Origin: Eleginops maclovinus
Taxonomy: Eukaryota; Chordata; Actinopteri; Perciformes; Eleginopidae
NCBI RefSeq assembly: GCF_036324505.1
Contig: NC_086349.1
Span: 20,932,247 to 20,996,246, forward strand
Direction of reading: 5' to 3'
DNA length: 64,000 nt
The notes beneath the pieces were generated by a model. It ran no database searches. It had not been told where the DNA came from and saw only the letters and a list, made by a program, of their open reading frames with translations. A program made the position numbers and the translations under genes. Positions within the stretch are counted from its first letter, which is position 1; each line of letters begins with the position of its first letter. Positions 12,857 to 26,200 of the stretch are shown piece after piece.

Positions 12857-15187
12857 TTACTGGTCGTTTTCTTCTTCCTCTTCTTCCTCCTCCTCAGATG
12901 ATTCCTGGGATGCCTTTTCTTCCTTCTCCTGTGACAGAAAGAGGGAATAAAAATCCAGTCAGGCCTCGGCTACACCCACAGGGAAAATGTCATCAACTTC
13001 CTACAACAATGGCTGCCTGTGATTCATGTCTCACAGTGACTGTTTCTACTTGTAACGAGCTCTAACACCAACATTACACAAAAATGTTATTATAAATCTC
13101 TTTGATTAATCACTGTGGCATGAAGAACACCCAGGGGAAGGGTGAGCCATCTGTAGTGAAGTGATTCATAAGAGTGGTGAGTCACAATGAGGCATACTGC
13201 TTTTCCTCCCCTCACTCACTCACTACTGCCCAAGATGTTCATTCATAAAAATGAGGTCTGGTTAGAAGGGTAACGTTGGGTCATTGCTTCTGTGACTAAT
13301 TCAAACCAGACTTCTTTCTAAAGTACGCCCTAACCACTCATGCACATGACAGAATGTTACTATAAGACCGCAATTTTCTCCTAGATTTAACATGCATTTT
13401 TGACCTGCTCAGCATGCTCTGATAACTCAGTTCACTGTTTTACTGCTGGTTACTCAACATGTGGATTAGGAACTTTTCAAGAAAATTGCTACGCAAGTTC
13501 AGAGCTGCCTTTAAACACTGCTTTATGAGTCTGAAGAGGCTTCTCTAAATGAACACTGTGCATGACATGAATAGCTGTGATGAGTAAAAATGACTCATCC
13601 GAGAGGAAGGAGGCAGGCAGGGGAATTGGGAAAATGCAATTTCAGCCTGCAGACAGTCATACCAATCATAATTCAATTTGGGGAGGAATGGTTTAAACAA
13701 ATGCGAGTACTGTTGTTACACGGTTTGTCAAGGGACTCTTACCTCCTTCTTAGGTCTTCCCCTGCGTTTTGCCCCTACAGCTGGGGCAGCCGCTGCCTTC
13801 TGTGAACAAGGGAAAACGGAACACGGTTAACAGAAGTATGGGCAGGGCTAGTGTTGTTTTTGGCGGCCTGTTTTATTGTTAGTTTAGTTAGTGTCAAACT
13901 GTCATTTAGTTTTAGTCACATTCATTCTCTTTGTAGTCTAGTTTCAGTTGACTAAAAGTCTGAGCATTTTTTGTCTTATTTTAGTCAGAATCTATTTCGT
14001 CTAGTTTTAGTCGGCGAAAACTGATGACATTGTAGTAATGCAAGTCTAGTTAACACAGTCAATATAGTATAGTACCTACCTAGTAGTATAGACAAAAGCA
14101 ACATTTTCTTTTAGCCAAACCCATTTCAAAATCCAAACAAGGTTATCTTATTTGTTACCTTATAGACTCAAAAATACATCCATTCCAGACACGGAAGACG
14201 CTCTGATTTGAATTTTCAACATTTATTTTACCAATCAAACATTAGAAGTACACACATATATTTAAATAAAAAAATAAAATAGCATCACATGAAATGGAAT
14301 ACATTCAAGTTTAACATAAAGAGTAACAAGGTGCTTGAGTAATCGAGCTACAATAACTTACTAAAAAGTGCAAATAAAATGTGTGTGACATCTCAACGGC
14401 AACTACATAAACTGGATGTGTTATTTTAAGACTGGTTAACTTGTCACAAACAATAACAAACAAAATGTTCCCGTACACATGACTCTATGGCTATATTTTT
14501 GACATCAGATTTTGTTTTCACTGGTGCCCGGCAGATAGAGTATCTCTGATTGCCGTAAAACCCTATTTTGTCAAACTGTTAAAAGTCTACACCTTCAGCT
14601 TTCAGCTGTTAACACTGTGTGTTGGCCTGAACTTACCTGAATATATTTGTTCAGAAATAATAAAGTCTTCACAACCAAATGAGGATCAACAATTTAGGAT
14701 CAGCAGAGTTTGTTTTTTTGCATGGTTGCTTATGAAAATGCATCCCTCTGCAGCTTCATGTCTTCTATTATGAAAACTTCCATCACTAACACAGAGGACA
14801 TCCATCATGTCATTTAACATCACCAGCAGTAAAACAAATACCAGCAAAAGTGTGTTTATCAAGCTGTTTATTTTTATTACTTATTGCTGCTGCTTTTAAA
14901 TCCACTCTGCTGCAGAAACCTGACCGCTATTTCATTTGAATAAACGTCACTCGTCACCAGTGCGCATTGCATCCTGGGATATCGTACACCGCGGAGGATA
15001 CATCAGATGTATCCTCCAAATCCGGTGAAAGTGGGCCGCATTCGGAGGAGTCTTGTCTTTTAAAAACAAAACTAAAAAATGGACATCCTTCTCTCGGGGG
15101 AAGTGACGCAAGCGGTCTACGAATGTAGCCTATGAAAGATGCGGCCGCTGTATTGAGACACGGCTACAGGAAAAAGAAATACTGCAA

Positions 15188-15245
<58 letters not shown>

Positions 15246-17572
15246 CGCCGAAATAACGTTATAACATTTCGTCTCATTTTGGTCAATGAAAATTTTAGCA
15301 TGGTTTTTATTTTGTAAACCGCATTTAGTCTAGTTTTTATTTGTCATTGTATATTTAATTATAGTTATCGTCACATGAACAGCATTTACATTGCGTCTCG
15401 TCTGTCACGTGATAAAGTTTTGTTGGAGACGATATTTAGTGATAGTTTTCGTTGCCGAAAGCAACACTAGTCAACAGAGCTATGGGAAGGGGAAATGCAT
15501 TTTGTTATTTTCTAGCTCAGAGACCGGCTGCTCTGCTCAGTAAAATACTTTTTGGGGGAACAAAACGGGTGTAAACAATACAAATCTCCACAGAACTCCG
15601 CATCTAGCTGCCTGCAGATGGCAGTATTAACTGTGTAATGATACAGATGGAAAGGGGGCATTGGGTTCATTGGCTATTATCTGGAAGGCCGACAGGAACT
15701 GCACACAGGGCACTCCAGTTCGCTGGCCACCTGGTCTGAGGCTCAGAGACAGCTGGTGGGACTGAGCGGACACAAACCCTCTGCAGCTCGGCCCTCGCTG
15801 CAAAACTTTCATCATACATGCATGTGCATTCTACTCTGCTTCCCTCTCCCTTTCCCATACATAGCAGTGAAGACCGAGCGCATGGCGGAGCTGGAGGGTA
15901 GCGGCGAGGGAGAAAATCAGTTGTTGCTATGGAGACGACAGGCAGAGAAGAACTAGGGCTGTGTGCTGGGTGGGGGCGGAGGGGTGCTTAGTGTCAGCTT
16001 GGAAACAGTCTTGCGGCCTCTGCACCTGCACCACACTGTGCATGACAAGCTGCAGGAAGCTGGAGGACAGGAAATACAGAGAGCATCTCTCAACAAAAAA
16101 AAAAGAAAACATAAGGCAGTAAACCAAGGTCTTTACAATGGGAACCCAAAGCCAGGCTATTTCTGACACCAGGAGGTTGGGGGGGGGGGCAGCCAACAAA
16201 TTTATCACAAGTAACAGCAGGATGTCCTTGTAAGAGGATGGGGTTAGCTACCGTTAAGCGTTTAACCAAAATCGGGGATTAGAAAAGGAAATGATTGCAA
16301 GAGAAGATGGGAGGGGGAACACCATGTGCCGATTCCTCGTCTTTTTTTGAATGGCTGTCAACCAGGTGAATGGTGCATGTAAGCTGTTGCTGAAATCGTG
16401 ACTTGTTGGCAACAGAGCATTGACTTACTTTGCCCTTGACGACAGTCTTGTTTTTGCTGCCCTTCGGCCGTCCTCTGGACCTCTTTGGAGCAGGAGACCC
16501 ACTTGCTTCCTAAAAAAGTGACAGTCAAATGATAGTTAGCATAATATATAACATTATGAATATAAAAAGGGAGCGGAACGTATTTGGCGAATTATGCAGG
16601 AATGAATATACTTCTACATGCAAGACTCAAATAGAGAGTGTTCCCTTTTCAGGGTCATTGCAACAACTTTAAGACAGACAGGTGCTCAGAGCCACAGGTT
16701 GCCATGGGCCGTCATAGAAACTCTTTATGGAATGTTCAAAAAGGCGCATACGCATTGTTTTAAAATAGTAATCTGACATTACATCTAATAAGAGCCTCAA
16801 TGAAAGCAGCCACTCTGGGGTAGGAGAAAGAATTTACATTGAACGGGCTCGATTACCATCAACTCCAAAGTGCAAGGTGAATTCAGTATCTTGTTCTGTT
16901 ATAATTTGTGGTTGTAAGCCATGTCCTTACGGTGCCATCTCCTGTTGCATTACGAGTGTGTTTACAACCACAGCTCATAGCAACCAAGCAATTCAATACT
17001 ATAAAACACAGCGCTGAGTGACAGCTATACAAGCCATTCTGTGCTTCCACCCAGCTATGTCATCCATTACATGACTAGCATGGGTGGGTCATGAGCGGGA
17101 GGGGGAGGGGGTCAATACTGGTTTAAAGGTGTAGAGTTACAGGTTGCTTACAAACCAGTGAGACACAGGAAGTTTGTAGACTTCTACACTTACATCAATA
17201 AGGGGTGAGCAAATGGTCACTGTGGCTTGCTGCAGCCATATCTTGATTGACTGAAAGGCTCAGTAGAATAGCAGGGGCTTATGTTATTGATATGCATGAG
17301 CACCTTTCCTACAATAATATCTACCTGGGCATCAACAGATGTGCTCTAAGGGCCTGTTTTGCTTCTGTACTTCCCCTTAATACACATGCACTTTGTTGTG
17401 TTGTAGGTTGGTGATATGATGGAATACCACCCGGATATGATAACACAATTGTCAGATAAGTAATGGCACTACTCACGTCAGAGGTCTTTTCCTGGGGCTG
17501 CTTGCGGGGTCTTCCACGCCCCCGCTTCTCTGTTGCCTCCTCTTTCGGTGAGACTGTCCCCTTGTCGCTCAT
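12857..17572 (-). CDS. hmga1: High mobility group AT-hook protein 1, four coding exons
   Basis: Coding exons in mRNA order: 17572-17477, 16509-16429, 13799-13743, 12928-12857. All have GT/AG borders and lie in phase, giving 101 residues. Seen: start MSDKGTVSPKEEATEK; three AT-hooks, at about 17-24 (RGRGRPRK), 42-53 (RSRGRPKGSKNK) and 70-77 (KRRGRPKK); and an acidic tail QESSEEEEEEEEENDQ with likely casein kinase 2 serines. One hook per exon and the acidic tail in its own exon are the vertebrate HMGA layout. HMGA1 binds the minor groove of AT-rich DNA and acts as an architectural chromatin factor in proliferating and embryonic cells. HMGA2 is the alternative, but KRSRGRPKGSKNK, the EKEE...SQESSEEE tail and the adjoining smim29 favour HMGA1. 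The exon with the ATG probably begins at 17592 (CTAG acceptor). Which teleost paralogue (a or b) it is cannot be told. Confidence 0.95.
12929..13742 (-). other. hmga1: hmga1 last intron
   Basis: The intron lies between the third AT-hook exon and the acidic-tail exon. No repeat or embedded gene was recognised. Confidence 0.7.
13848..15470. mobile_element. Non-autonomous DNA transposon (about 1.6 kb) in an hmga1 intron
   Basis: The left end CTAGTGTTGTTTTTGGC and the right end, read inward, CTAGTGTTGCTTTCGGC form terminal inverted repeats. Both flanks are packed with TTTAGTCTAGTTTTAGTC-like subterminal motifs. This is a look I know from fish interspersed DNA elements, but the superfamily cannot be fixed. 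No transposase frame is seen. It includes an (AAT)n tract and a 25-bp palindrome at 14993-15017. The target duplication is unclear (possibly TA). Confidence 0.7.
15188..15244. repeat. (AAT)19 microsatellite
   Basis: About 57 bp of uninterrupted ATA/AAT repeats inside the intronic DNA element. The Ile-rich open frame over it is an artefact. Confidence 0.97.
15471..16428 (-). other. hmga1: hmga1 intron, unique part
   Basis: Non-coding intron between the second and third AT-hook exons, outside the transposon. It has short A and G homopolymers near 16090 and 16180. Nothing else was recognised. Confidence 0.6.
16510..17476 (-). other. hmga1: hmga1 intron between the first and second AT-hook exons
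   Basis: Non-coding, with no clear repeat. A minus-strand open frame (17321-17476) simply runs on from the coding exon into the intron past a good GTGAGT donor. Confidence 0.7.
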
Positions 17573-18830
17573 GTTTTCTTAGCTTTTCGGACCTAGGAAT
17601 TAAATCACACCGGTCAGGCTTACTGCAAGACAAGGCATCAAGTTCAAACATGCATATGCAACACAGTTAATACAGGGGCTACGAAACTCACTGACCGCAA
17701 CAACAAACCAAACAAATAAATAACCCGGCAGACCACACACCGGTAACGCGTTCAACTCAATTAATCCGCGCTTATTTCCAGGTCTATTTCGGGATGATCT
17801 GAGCTCCTTCACCCACCCGACTGTCCCTCATACACGATTTTTTGCAAACATCTAGCATGGTATTGCTAGCACTCTGTAGGCGGTAGGTGCTCGCATAAAT
17901 CTGCCTAAAGACTAATGAACCCAACGCTCCCTTCTCGTACCGACCATGTTCAGCGGCCCTGTGCTGTAGTTGGTTGTTGTGGCCAGTAATCGGGCCTGCA
18001 CATGAGACTATCTCACAGCATGTATCGTGCCATGGAGATACTAACCGAAACACAACGGCTGCTGTGTCCTCTGTGGTGTTTGCAGGTTCAACCGAGCTTG
18101 CATGGACCCTTTAAAAAACCACACACGAAATGCAGGCGAGCAGGGTGCGTTGGGTTCGCTTACGCAGGCGAACACCCGGATAAGAGCAACAAAAGGCGGC
18201 TTCACATTTCGAGCATGCCGTCTCCACTCGCCGGAGCTCACGCTCTTTAAAAATTAAAATATGGTTCTGTTTTATCAAACATGCAAAGTTTCACAGTTGC
18301 GTTTCCTGCTCTCACCTTTATCGTCGGCTATAGCCTCGGCTCTTAATTTAACCCGAAATGTTTCCTTTAAGCCTGGCTGGTTGTACCCGGTTAAAAAGCC
18401 TTGCACAGATCTATAGGCTACAGCTTTTATTCGTCAGACTGTACACAGCCCGCCCCTTTCAAATCCCAGCATGCAGCGTTAACTATATCCTCAACTATGA
18501 ATGAGAAAGGAACAGGATTTAGAGAAGAAATAAGACTTTAAATTCTTACCAGCAGGTTGAGAAGTTTGATCCTTCGACGTCCTAAAAATAGCACGTGTGT
18601 CTTGTCTCGGGCAGATAACGGAAAAAGGCGCCAGCCAGGAGGAGTTTTCAAGCAATTTAAAGAGCCGCCCTCATGGGAAGGCGGAGACAATAAATGGCCC
18701 ACCAACAGTACGAGACAAGCCCCCGCCCCCCCTTTACCCTTCTTATTCACCTGGTTTGATATCAAAACACCAAAAAGCATGTGTACAAGTTGCACAAAAA
18801 AAAAATCAATGGAAGACATTTAAATAAACT
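17573..18830 (-). promoter_or_regulatory. hmga1: hmga1 5'UTR/promoter region
   Basis: The minus strand shows a donor CTG|GTAAGA, with the exon's 3' end at 18550, a good candidate for the untranslated first exon. A second weaker donor AAAG|GTGAGA lies near 18315 and may mark an alternative first exon. A CACGTG E-box lies at 18592-18597 and a GC box (GGGGGCGGGG on the minus strand) near 18721-18730. The stretch 17690-18250 is richer in CpG than its surroundings. The transcription start is inferred only. Confidence 0.5.
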
Positions 18831-20603
18831 GTATCACATATTGTATGCATGTGCTCAATAGTAACCTACATACCACAGTCTTTATGATGGTGAGTGAACT
18901 ATGATCTCCCCCAATGCAAACACAAACCGGTTTAAGAACAGAGAGGCATTTCATGTAAGTTTCCACCTTAAGCATTATACTCTACAGAAAAAGAGATCCT
19001 TCATTTGAGTAAAAGTATAGCGGAACCTCAACATAAGAACCCTGTCAAAAAGTTATTCATTTCAAAATTTTAATGAAAGTAAAAGAAATGAGTTTACTGA
19101 ATGCAGAAAAAACTGTATATTAAATGATAATACAATCTGTAAAGCATCATGTGATGAACAGAACAGATGTGTTTGATGTTGTATCTTCATTTGTAAAGTA
19201 AAGCCACTATTATCAAATAAAAAGCACAATATTCCTCTTAAATGAAGTGCAGGTTAACATATCATGATCTGCAGAAGCAGTGTAGCACACTCTCAGTCTT
19301 TGTCTTCATACTCATCATGTTATGTTCATGATTTGATACCATTTCAGTGTTTCGAAACTGATTTGTGGCCCATTTTCTCATCCTATTACTTTAACTGTTT
19401 GTTGCTGCCTATCTTGCAATGTACAGTCTTTAACCACAGGCAAGTAAACTAGTAATAAAAAGTATAACTCAAACTGTAATTAGCCACAATTAAATAAGGA
19501 AAAAAGCATGACATGTATAGAAAATAAGAAGTACTTAAGAAACCCAAAGTCATTCTGCTTTTCTTTTTTATAAATGGCTGCACATTTCTTTCATTAATGC
19601 AGATGCCCCCGGAAACAACTAATAACATACATGTTCTTTGCTCAAACCAAACTCTCATTACTTTACAGACAGTATAAATACATAAAAAATGTTCAGTTTT
19701 TTTTTTAAATGTGAATAAAAGACAGAAAAGAAAAGAAAAGAAAATGTTTTTGTATGAAGTGGACTTTATTTCAGCTGTGGTGATGCACATTATTTCAGTA
19801 AAAGTTGAATTAAAATTACAAAGAAATTCACTTTATACTGTTATCCCACACTATATGTGACTACAAAGTTATTTCCTGGCAATAAATACATAAAATAAAC
19901 TGAACTGACAACTTCTACCTATTTCATTCATACAGGTGAACTCTTCAAGTTATTCCCAGTCTGTGTTGATTTGGCCATTTTGCATTTGAAATGGATAGAC
20001 TTTGGATGTCTATTGCATGGGTGTGGTGGATACAGAAGAGATGGTAAAATTAAGGTATAGAGACGCTCCAAACTGTGCTCTTATCTAACCAACTACTGGT
20101 ACTTTCATACAAGGGTGTCTGATGCAAATGAACTGCCCATCTGGAGTTGATGGCTCCTCTACTATGCAATTGAAAGCAGATACTGAGAGGGTAGACTGAA
20201 AGTGGTAGACTATTTGCCTTTACTTGTGCATACATCATCTGTGGTCTCAGGACTTATTTTTAAAAATAACTTGATCCAACAAAAGTTTTAATTATTTCGT
20301 CAAACTAAAACTTTTGTCCTCAGACTGATATCAATATACTGTATGTTGATGAAAAGACAGGGAGTTTGCTGAAAAGAGGATTGGATAGGGAATGAATGGA
20401 GCAAGCGTTTTTTCTCAATGAATCCAATGTTCTGCTCAGCATGTGCTTGCCTTGCATGCCACCCCCTTCCCTCCTCATTTCTCACTCTATTCACTTCCTT
20501 CCTCTCTATCTTCCACAACTACTTCAGCCCCATCCCCCACACCCTCACACATCTCTGCCATACCCAGCCCCCTCACTGTGGAAGGAGACAGGGAAATAGG
20601 TCC

Positions 20604-20723
<120 letters not shown>

Positions 20724-21848
20724 GGTGTGAGGAATGTTGTCCTTTTCAACCGCTGGCACCACCTGGAGACCAATGAGGGGACTGGATGAATATAGGACTG
20801 GATTTGAGATGATTCATAACAAATGTTGACATTTCAAAATTCTAAAATCCAAACACACTTGAACATGACAACAGAGCAGAATTGTGTTTTATCCTGTCAT
20901 ATATCAAGAGGATGGTCTTTAAATCTGAGATAATCATTTTTGCACATTCATGTTTACTAATGCCTTCGTGCAGCAGCTCTCATTATGTGGTGTATTTTGT
21001 TTTCTCATTCTGATGATCCTCAAGAAGCAAACGCTGCAAATAACTGTGTATTATCACTGTACAGATAAAGGACATGTCAGCAATTTGTATACACTGCGCT
21101 GTTGTCTGTCACTCTCAAGGCCAGAATGAGGAAGGAATTCAGCATCCTAGATAATGGTCCTCCTGTTTAATAAGTGAGATCAGGTCAAAACCTTGGTAAC
21201 ATGAAAACTGAATTTTCATGAAATACTGTTTTGATCAATAGTAGCTGAATTTACTTTGGCTCTTGGATTGTGAGGAAACAGATTTATTCTGAGACAAATT
21301 ATATCATGATATTCAAATATATTTACTTTTCACCGAAAATAAGTACATTTGAACTGTGGTTACACTAAATCAACATCGTGTCACAGATCCAAGTGACCAG
21401 ATTTGAACCTGTGGCTAAAGAAAAACCACAAAACACACCGGGCAGTCAGTTTGAATTTAAATGCTAATCAAATCTTCCAAGAGACAAACACTTCCACATC
21501 AGACTGCCTCTTCAGAGCCGTCTCCTGGCTCGTGAACTCTGCAGCAGCTCAGGGCAGACAGAATCCTATTAACCATCAGGGGGGTCTTGGCCCACTTTGG
21601 CATGCTCACCCCTCCCCCCACCTATATCTTCCTGTCCTTCTTTTTCCTCCCCTGCTTTATGCTCATCCGTCTTCCCCTCCAGCACGCTCTCTATCTCATT
21701 CTAGCAATCCATTTTTAGGCACTGTGTAAACCACAAGAGTGTGCAGCCAAACCAACTAACAGATGTGGACAAAACATCCTATTCCTGCCTGAGCCTGGGT
21801 TTCCCCCTGCATGTGCTGCTGTTGGCCCTGGATGAGCCTAAACATGAC

Positions 21849-21849
<1 letters not shown>

Positions 21850-21890
<41 letters not shown>

Positions 21891-21966
21891 ACACACACAC
21901 ATCCTCCCTCTCCCTCTAAAGGAGGAGGGGATGAAGAAAAAAGAGAGAGAGAGAGAGAGAGAGAGA
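21850..21966. repeat. (CA)n and (GA)n microsatellites
   Basis: (AC)n at 21850-21901 with one T interruption, then a pyrimidine/purine stretch and (GA)n at about 21942-21966. Confidence 0.95.
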
Positions 21967-23182
21967 ATCTGTTAGGAAGGAAGAGGAAAAGTGTGGGAGC
22001 AGTTGAAAGGCAAGGTGGGCGGAGATGGGAATATGTGTGTGGGTGTCTTTTATATTTCAGCGAGGGGGCGGATGGAGGTTAGAGGGCGGGGGATGGGGCC
22101 TGGCCGATGAGTAGTATCTGACTCACACAAACACAGGAAGTAGCGCGTGCTGCTTGTTTAGTGAACACAGCACTGTATTTATATGATACTCCTATAGGCA
22201 GGGGATAATAGGAGCTCTCACACTACCTAATTTTACCTCCGTCTGTCCGTCTGTCGGTCGCTGAGTCAACGCTCCACTCTCTCTTTCAAATACTTTCATA
22301 TCCACATCCGGAGATATTTGGACGTAGATCCAGCGGTGCATCAGTCATACTGTGACTCAAGCTTGTGAAATTTTTACGGGTTAAAACAGTGCCATATTTG
22401 AAACTTCCTTTGGGAATAGCAGCCTTAACATGCCAACCTCTTTTTAATGTATGTATTATTGTTTGCCGTTCTATCAGAATGAAAGTCTCGTGAGTTTTTT
22501 AAAATACATTCTTTTGTTATTCTCTAAAAAATAATGATATTCTGATTTAGCCATATCTTTACATGCAGTCTAATCAATCATGTATATTATTGTGAAGAAT
22601 CTTGCACTGTTGCTTTTGCATTGTAATATACGAAATAACACATCACTCCTTCGTTTAGCATTGATACCATAACATCTATTCATCCCTGAAGGCAAACTCT
22701 CTGTGCTTGGTGCCTCTAAAGGGAGGTCAGAGGTCAGCGTCAGTGCAGCATCTCTTGACTGACAGCAATTATGTGACAACATTGCTTTTTTATACGGCAA
22801 CAGCTTTTTAAAAAATGTAATATTACACATTACAATCACTATTTTGTTTTAGAGTCTTCCTGCCCTAAAGTTAAACTATTAAGGTTTATAGTAAGTATCT
22901 GTAATCCTGGTTAATACAGGGCAGTCTGTTGTCTTTACCAATAGGTGGCAGACAGAGATTACATTTTCTAAATGACACTGAAGCCAACACCAAGTGTGAG
23001 TAATACCACCATCTTGTGGCGTTACTTGTACAAGAAGCGTATTGAATGTTGAGTGGGAAACATTTCACCCATTTCCCGTTAAAACATTTCTTTCTGCGTA
23101 TTTGAATGTTTAAAAAAAAGAGGAATTAGCACTCCTCTAGTAATTTCACCTCCATGTACTGATTTTCTCTGGCCACATACAT

Positions 23183-23230
23183 ATCCTGTAAAACATACTC
23201 CTCCACATCCTGTAAAATATACTCCTCCAC
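23183..23230. repeat. 24-bp tandem duplication
   Basis: Two adjacent copies of ATCCTGTAAAAYATACTCCT plus CCAC differ at one base (C/T). No function is suggested. Confidence 0.9.
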
Positions 23231-26200
23231 ATGGTTCACCTCAGCTCTCCTGGTAGAGGAATATCTCCAGCAGAGGGTAGTCTTACTCCGAGAAAATCGG
23301 TTTCAGCGCAGAGTTCTCACCTGAGTCTGAGGTGAAGCAGGTTTGCCAACACTGAAAAATAAAGACAATGCAGTAAACATGAATCAATGACGCAGTTGTC
23401 CAGAAAGCACAGTGACAGCTTCAAGACAATCCATCCACTCAAAACAATATATAACCCTACTTACGTTGAGAAGGACCCTTTAAAAAGCTTCTAATATATT
23501 TCACACAAGTATGGCTTTTTCAAGGATCACAGTTTTTTGTCAGCAGGTAACAACCCTCCATTTCCTAAAATAATCCACACTCTGCCCTGTGATTTAAACC
23601 TGCCCTACAGAAATGACAATCAAGCAGCTAAATAGGGTTACCTCTTAATTCCACTGATCCTCATCAGGTTTAAATCCAACTAAAGTGGAGAAGGCAAAGG
23701 AGCTCCGTCACCCTGATAGATGAGCGTGTGTTCGGAGCGGTCGGGAGGAGTAACAGACCAGAGTCACCTTGGTGATGGTGCATCTGGAGTTTTATCATTC
23801 ACGCTCTCCCTTCTCTGTCTTACCTGATTGATCAAAAGGGAAGGGCCCGCCTGCCCATTTTGGGGCCTGTCAAATCCCCGCCTGGCAGCTGCAGTCCCGG
23901 GAGAAAGCGACTAGCCCAGGCTGTATCTGTGCTGGGATCTGGGCTCCGTTTTATCACTGTTTTTTATTTCCAATGGGAACGGTGTGCTGATGTGATGACC
24001 ACAACAACAAATAACAGCCAGGCTTTACAGTTGGGGATAAAAGGTTTACAAACTCTAAGAAACAGGACTCAGGCTCAGCTGCAGAGTTTAGCCTCTTCTT
24101 CATTTGTCTTATTGATTGCATTTACACTGGCATTCCCCGGTCAGGCAAATTGGAGAAGAGGGCACTGTGGCCTCTCCACCAGAGTAAACAGAACATCTAT
24201 AAACAAAGAGCAGCTAGAAAGTGACATTTTGAAAATATCACCAAAAACATTGTGAAAGGGAATATGTTACCTACACAATCTACACACTGATTACATTTAG
24301 CCATTCAGTATTTCGCTCTTTAATGTTTTCGTGGACTCATAATATACAGATTAAAATACATTAGGTACAAAATTGAAGCAGCAGAGAAAGTTACAGAAGT
24401 CTGGTTCACTACCTTTTTTCTCCAAACATGCAGCTTTTTAAATTTTCAAACATGTTTTCAGCACCAACCCCTGCTATGTCAATTTATCAGACCTTTCGCT
24501 GTTCCTGCTGGGCCACAAATACTTATATACATCTTTTTCCCTTTTTCAGGAGGACTTCCTAAGACCTGTCAACACATTTTTACATAAAAATCAATGCCTT
24601 TCCCCTTGCATCATATAATGCATTAATCTGGTAAACACCACATTGTTTTGTTTGTGCTTTTTCAGTGTCTAGACAAGTTAGAAAAAGATAAACAGATTGA
24701 ATTTGGAGCCTGCAATCCAGCTGTTGGAGTTGAGAAGCTCCACAGTGGTGTCTGGAGTAATATCAGTTGACAGATCCTCTCTCTGACACCAGGACGTTCG
24801 TCTCTGGCGTTGACCACATCACAGTGTCGGGTGTCCTGTGGAAGCAGGTGTCAGATAGCTGCCTATTGATGAATGATTAGAGTTGCTGAAGATGGACTGT
24901 GGCGCTGCCTTCCTCGGGGGTCTGGGAGAGACGGATGGGCCCATTTGTAATGCAGAGGGGGCCCCGCCGCTGCATTAACTATTTAAGTGTGGTTATCTCA
25001 GGGTAATGGTACGCCAGCAGCACTGAAACAAGCTACAGCAAGAGCATGTGTAATCCTAATGTTGATGCATGGGCTCTGCTTCTATAGATGATCTATTTTC
25101 CAAACTGATGGATTATCTGTGAAAAGCTACACATAGTTGAACAGGGGAATACATACTAACAATGTAATCTAGCATGTAAAATATTGCATGGTCAGTTTAC
25201 AATATTTTATGATAGATGCCTGAAATGATAGGAGCAATCATTACCCAGTTCATTGTAATATAACCCCTTAAACACATGTCGATTGAAAACTAGTGTTTAA
25301 AACGTAATGTCAAGTGTAATGGCTACTGCTTTTAGTTTACTAAACGATTCAATTAGGTCTCTGCACAGTTGGCTACACCACATATAGGGCGTCTTTGTCG
25401 AAACACACATTTTACTTTACACTCTGTGTGGACCAAAGACTCCTGCGCTCAGATAAAAGAGAGTAAAAAAGCTTGGCACAGAGGCTCAGTGTGCCAACAA
25501 GACTGGATTGATATAGTTACCACCGGCCTGCCTCACAGGCTGGCCTGTAAATAAAACAGAGACCTGTGAAGTGGCAGCAAATGTCTAAGAGGCTTTACCT
25601 TTGGTTTACCCAGGTGTTTGTTTTCAATTGCAAAAAAGGCACTGTGAAGAGGTTGGCAAACTTTCCCAATATCTTTTTCTGCTCCCCTGCTATTACCAGT
25701 AAAAGTCTTACAGTGTAAAAAGGGAGGGAAATGGCTTCCACTGTACCTTTCCTCCTCTCATTTTGTCACCCTGAGGCCCGTCTTGTAAATGTGCCCTCAG
25801 AGTCGATTGGCCTGAGGGATGGAGGAGTGCAGGGAGAAGCTGAGTGCAGGAGTGAGTCATTCATCCTTGGTACCTGGAAGGGGGGGGGGGCTGCTCCACC
25901 TGCCTGCTGAATAAATCATCGCTTGGTCCATTCTGCAGCTGCAGTCCAATTAACCAAAGGGGACCCTGCGAATGCAGTTAGGTAGTATGATTAATTACAC
26001 AGTACTGACAATACACGCCAAAGCTTACAATATCCCAAAGGGCAAACGCCGAGCGTGGCTTTACTTTGCAGATTTTAGCTTCCTTTTGAAGTATTGTTCA
26101 CTTTGAATATACTGTGTTATTATTGGAGGTTTTTGCCATTTTGCTCCCACACAGCAACTAATTAAGTCAATATCCATGAAAGTGGTAACAAGCATACACA

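Noticed and set aside
15132..15317. Poly-Ile frame
   Set aside because: Translation of the (AAT)n microsatellite.
18557..18827. Overlapping frames of 76-93 residues around the hmga1 5' end
   Set aside because: Mixed frames in a GC-richer promoter stretch; no start context or family likeness.
23860..24255. 131-residue plus-strand frame
   Set aside because: No recognisable motif and no splice context; composition does not look coding.
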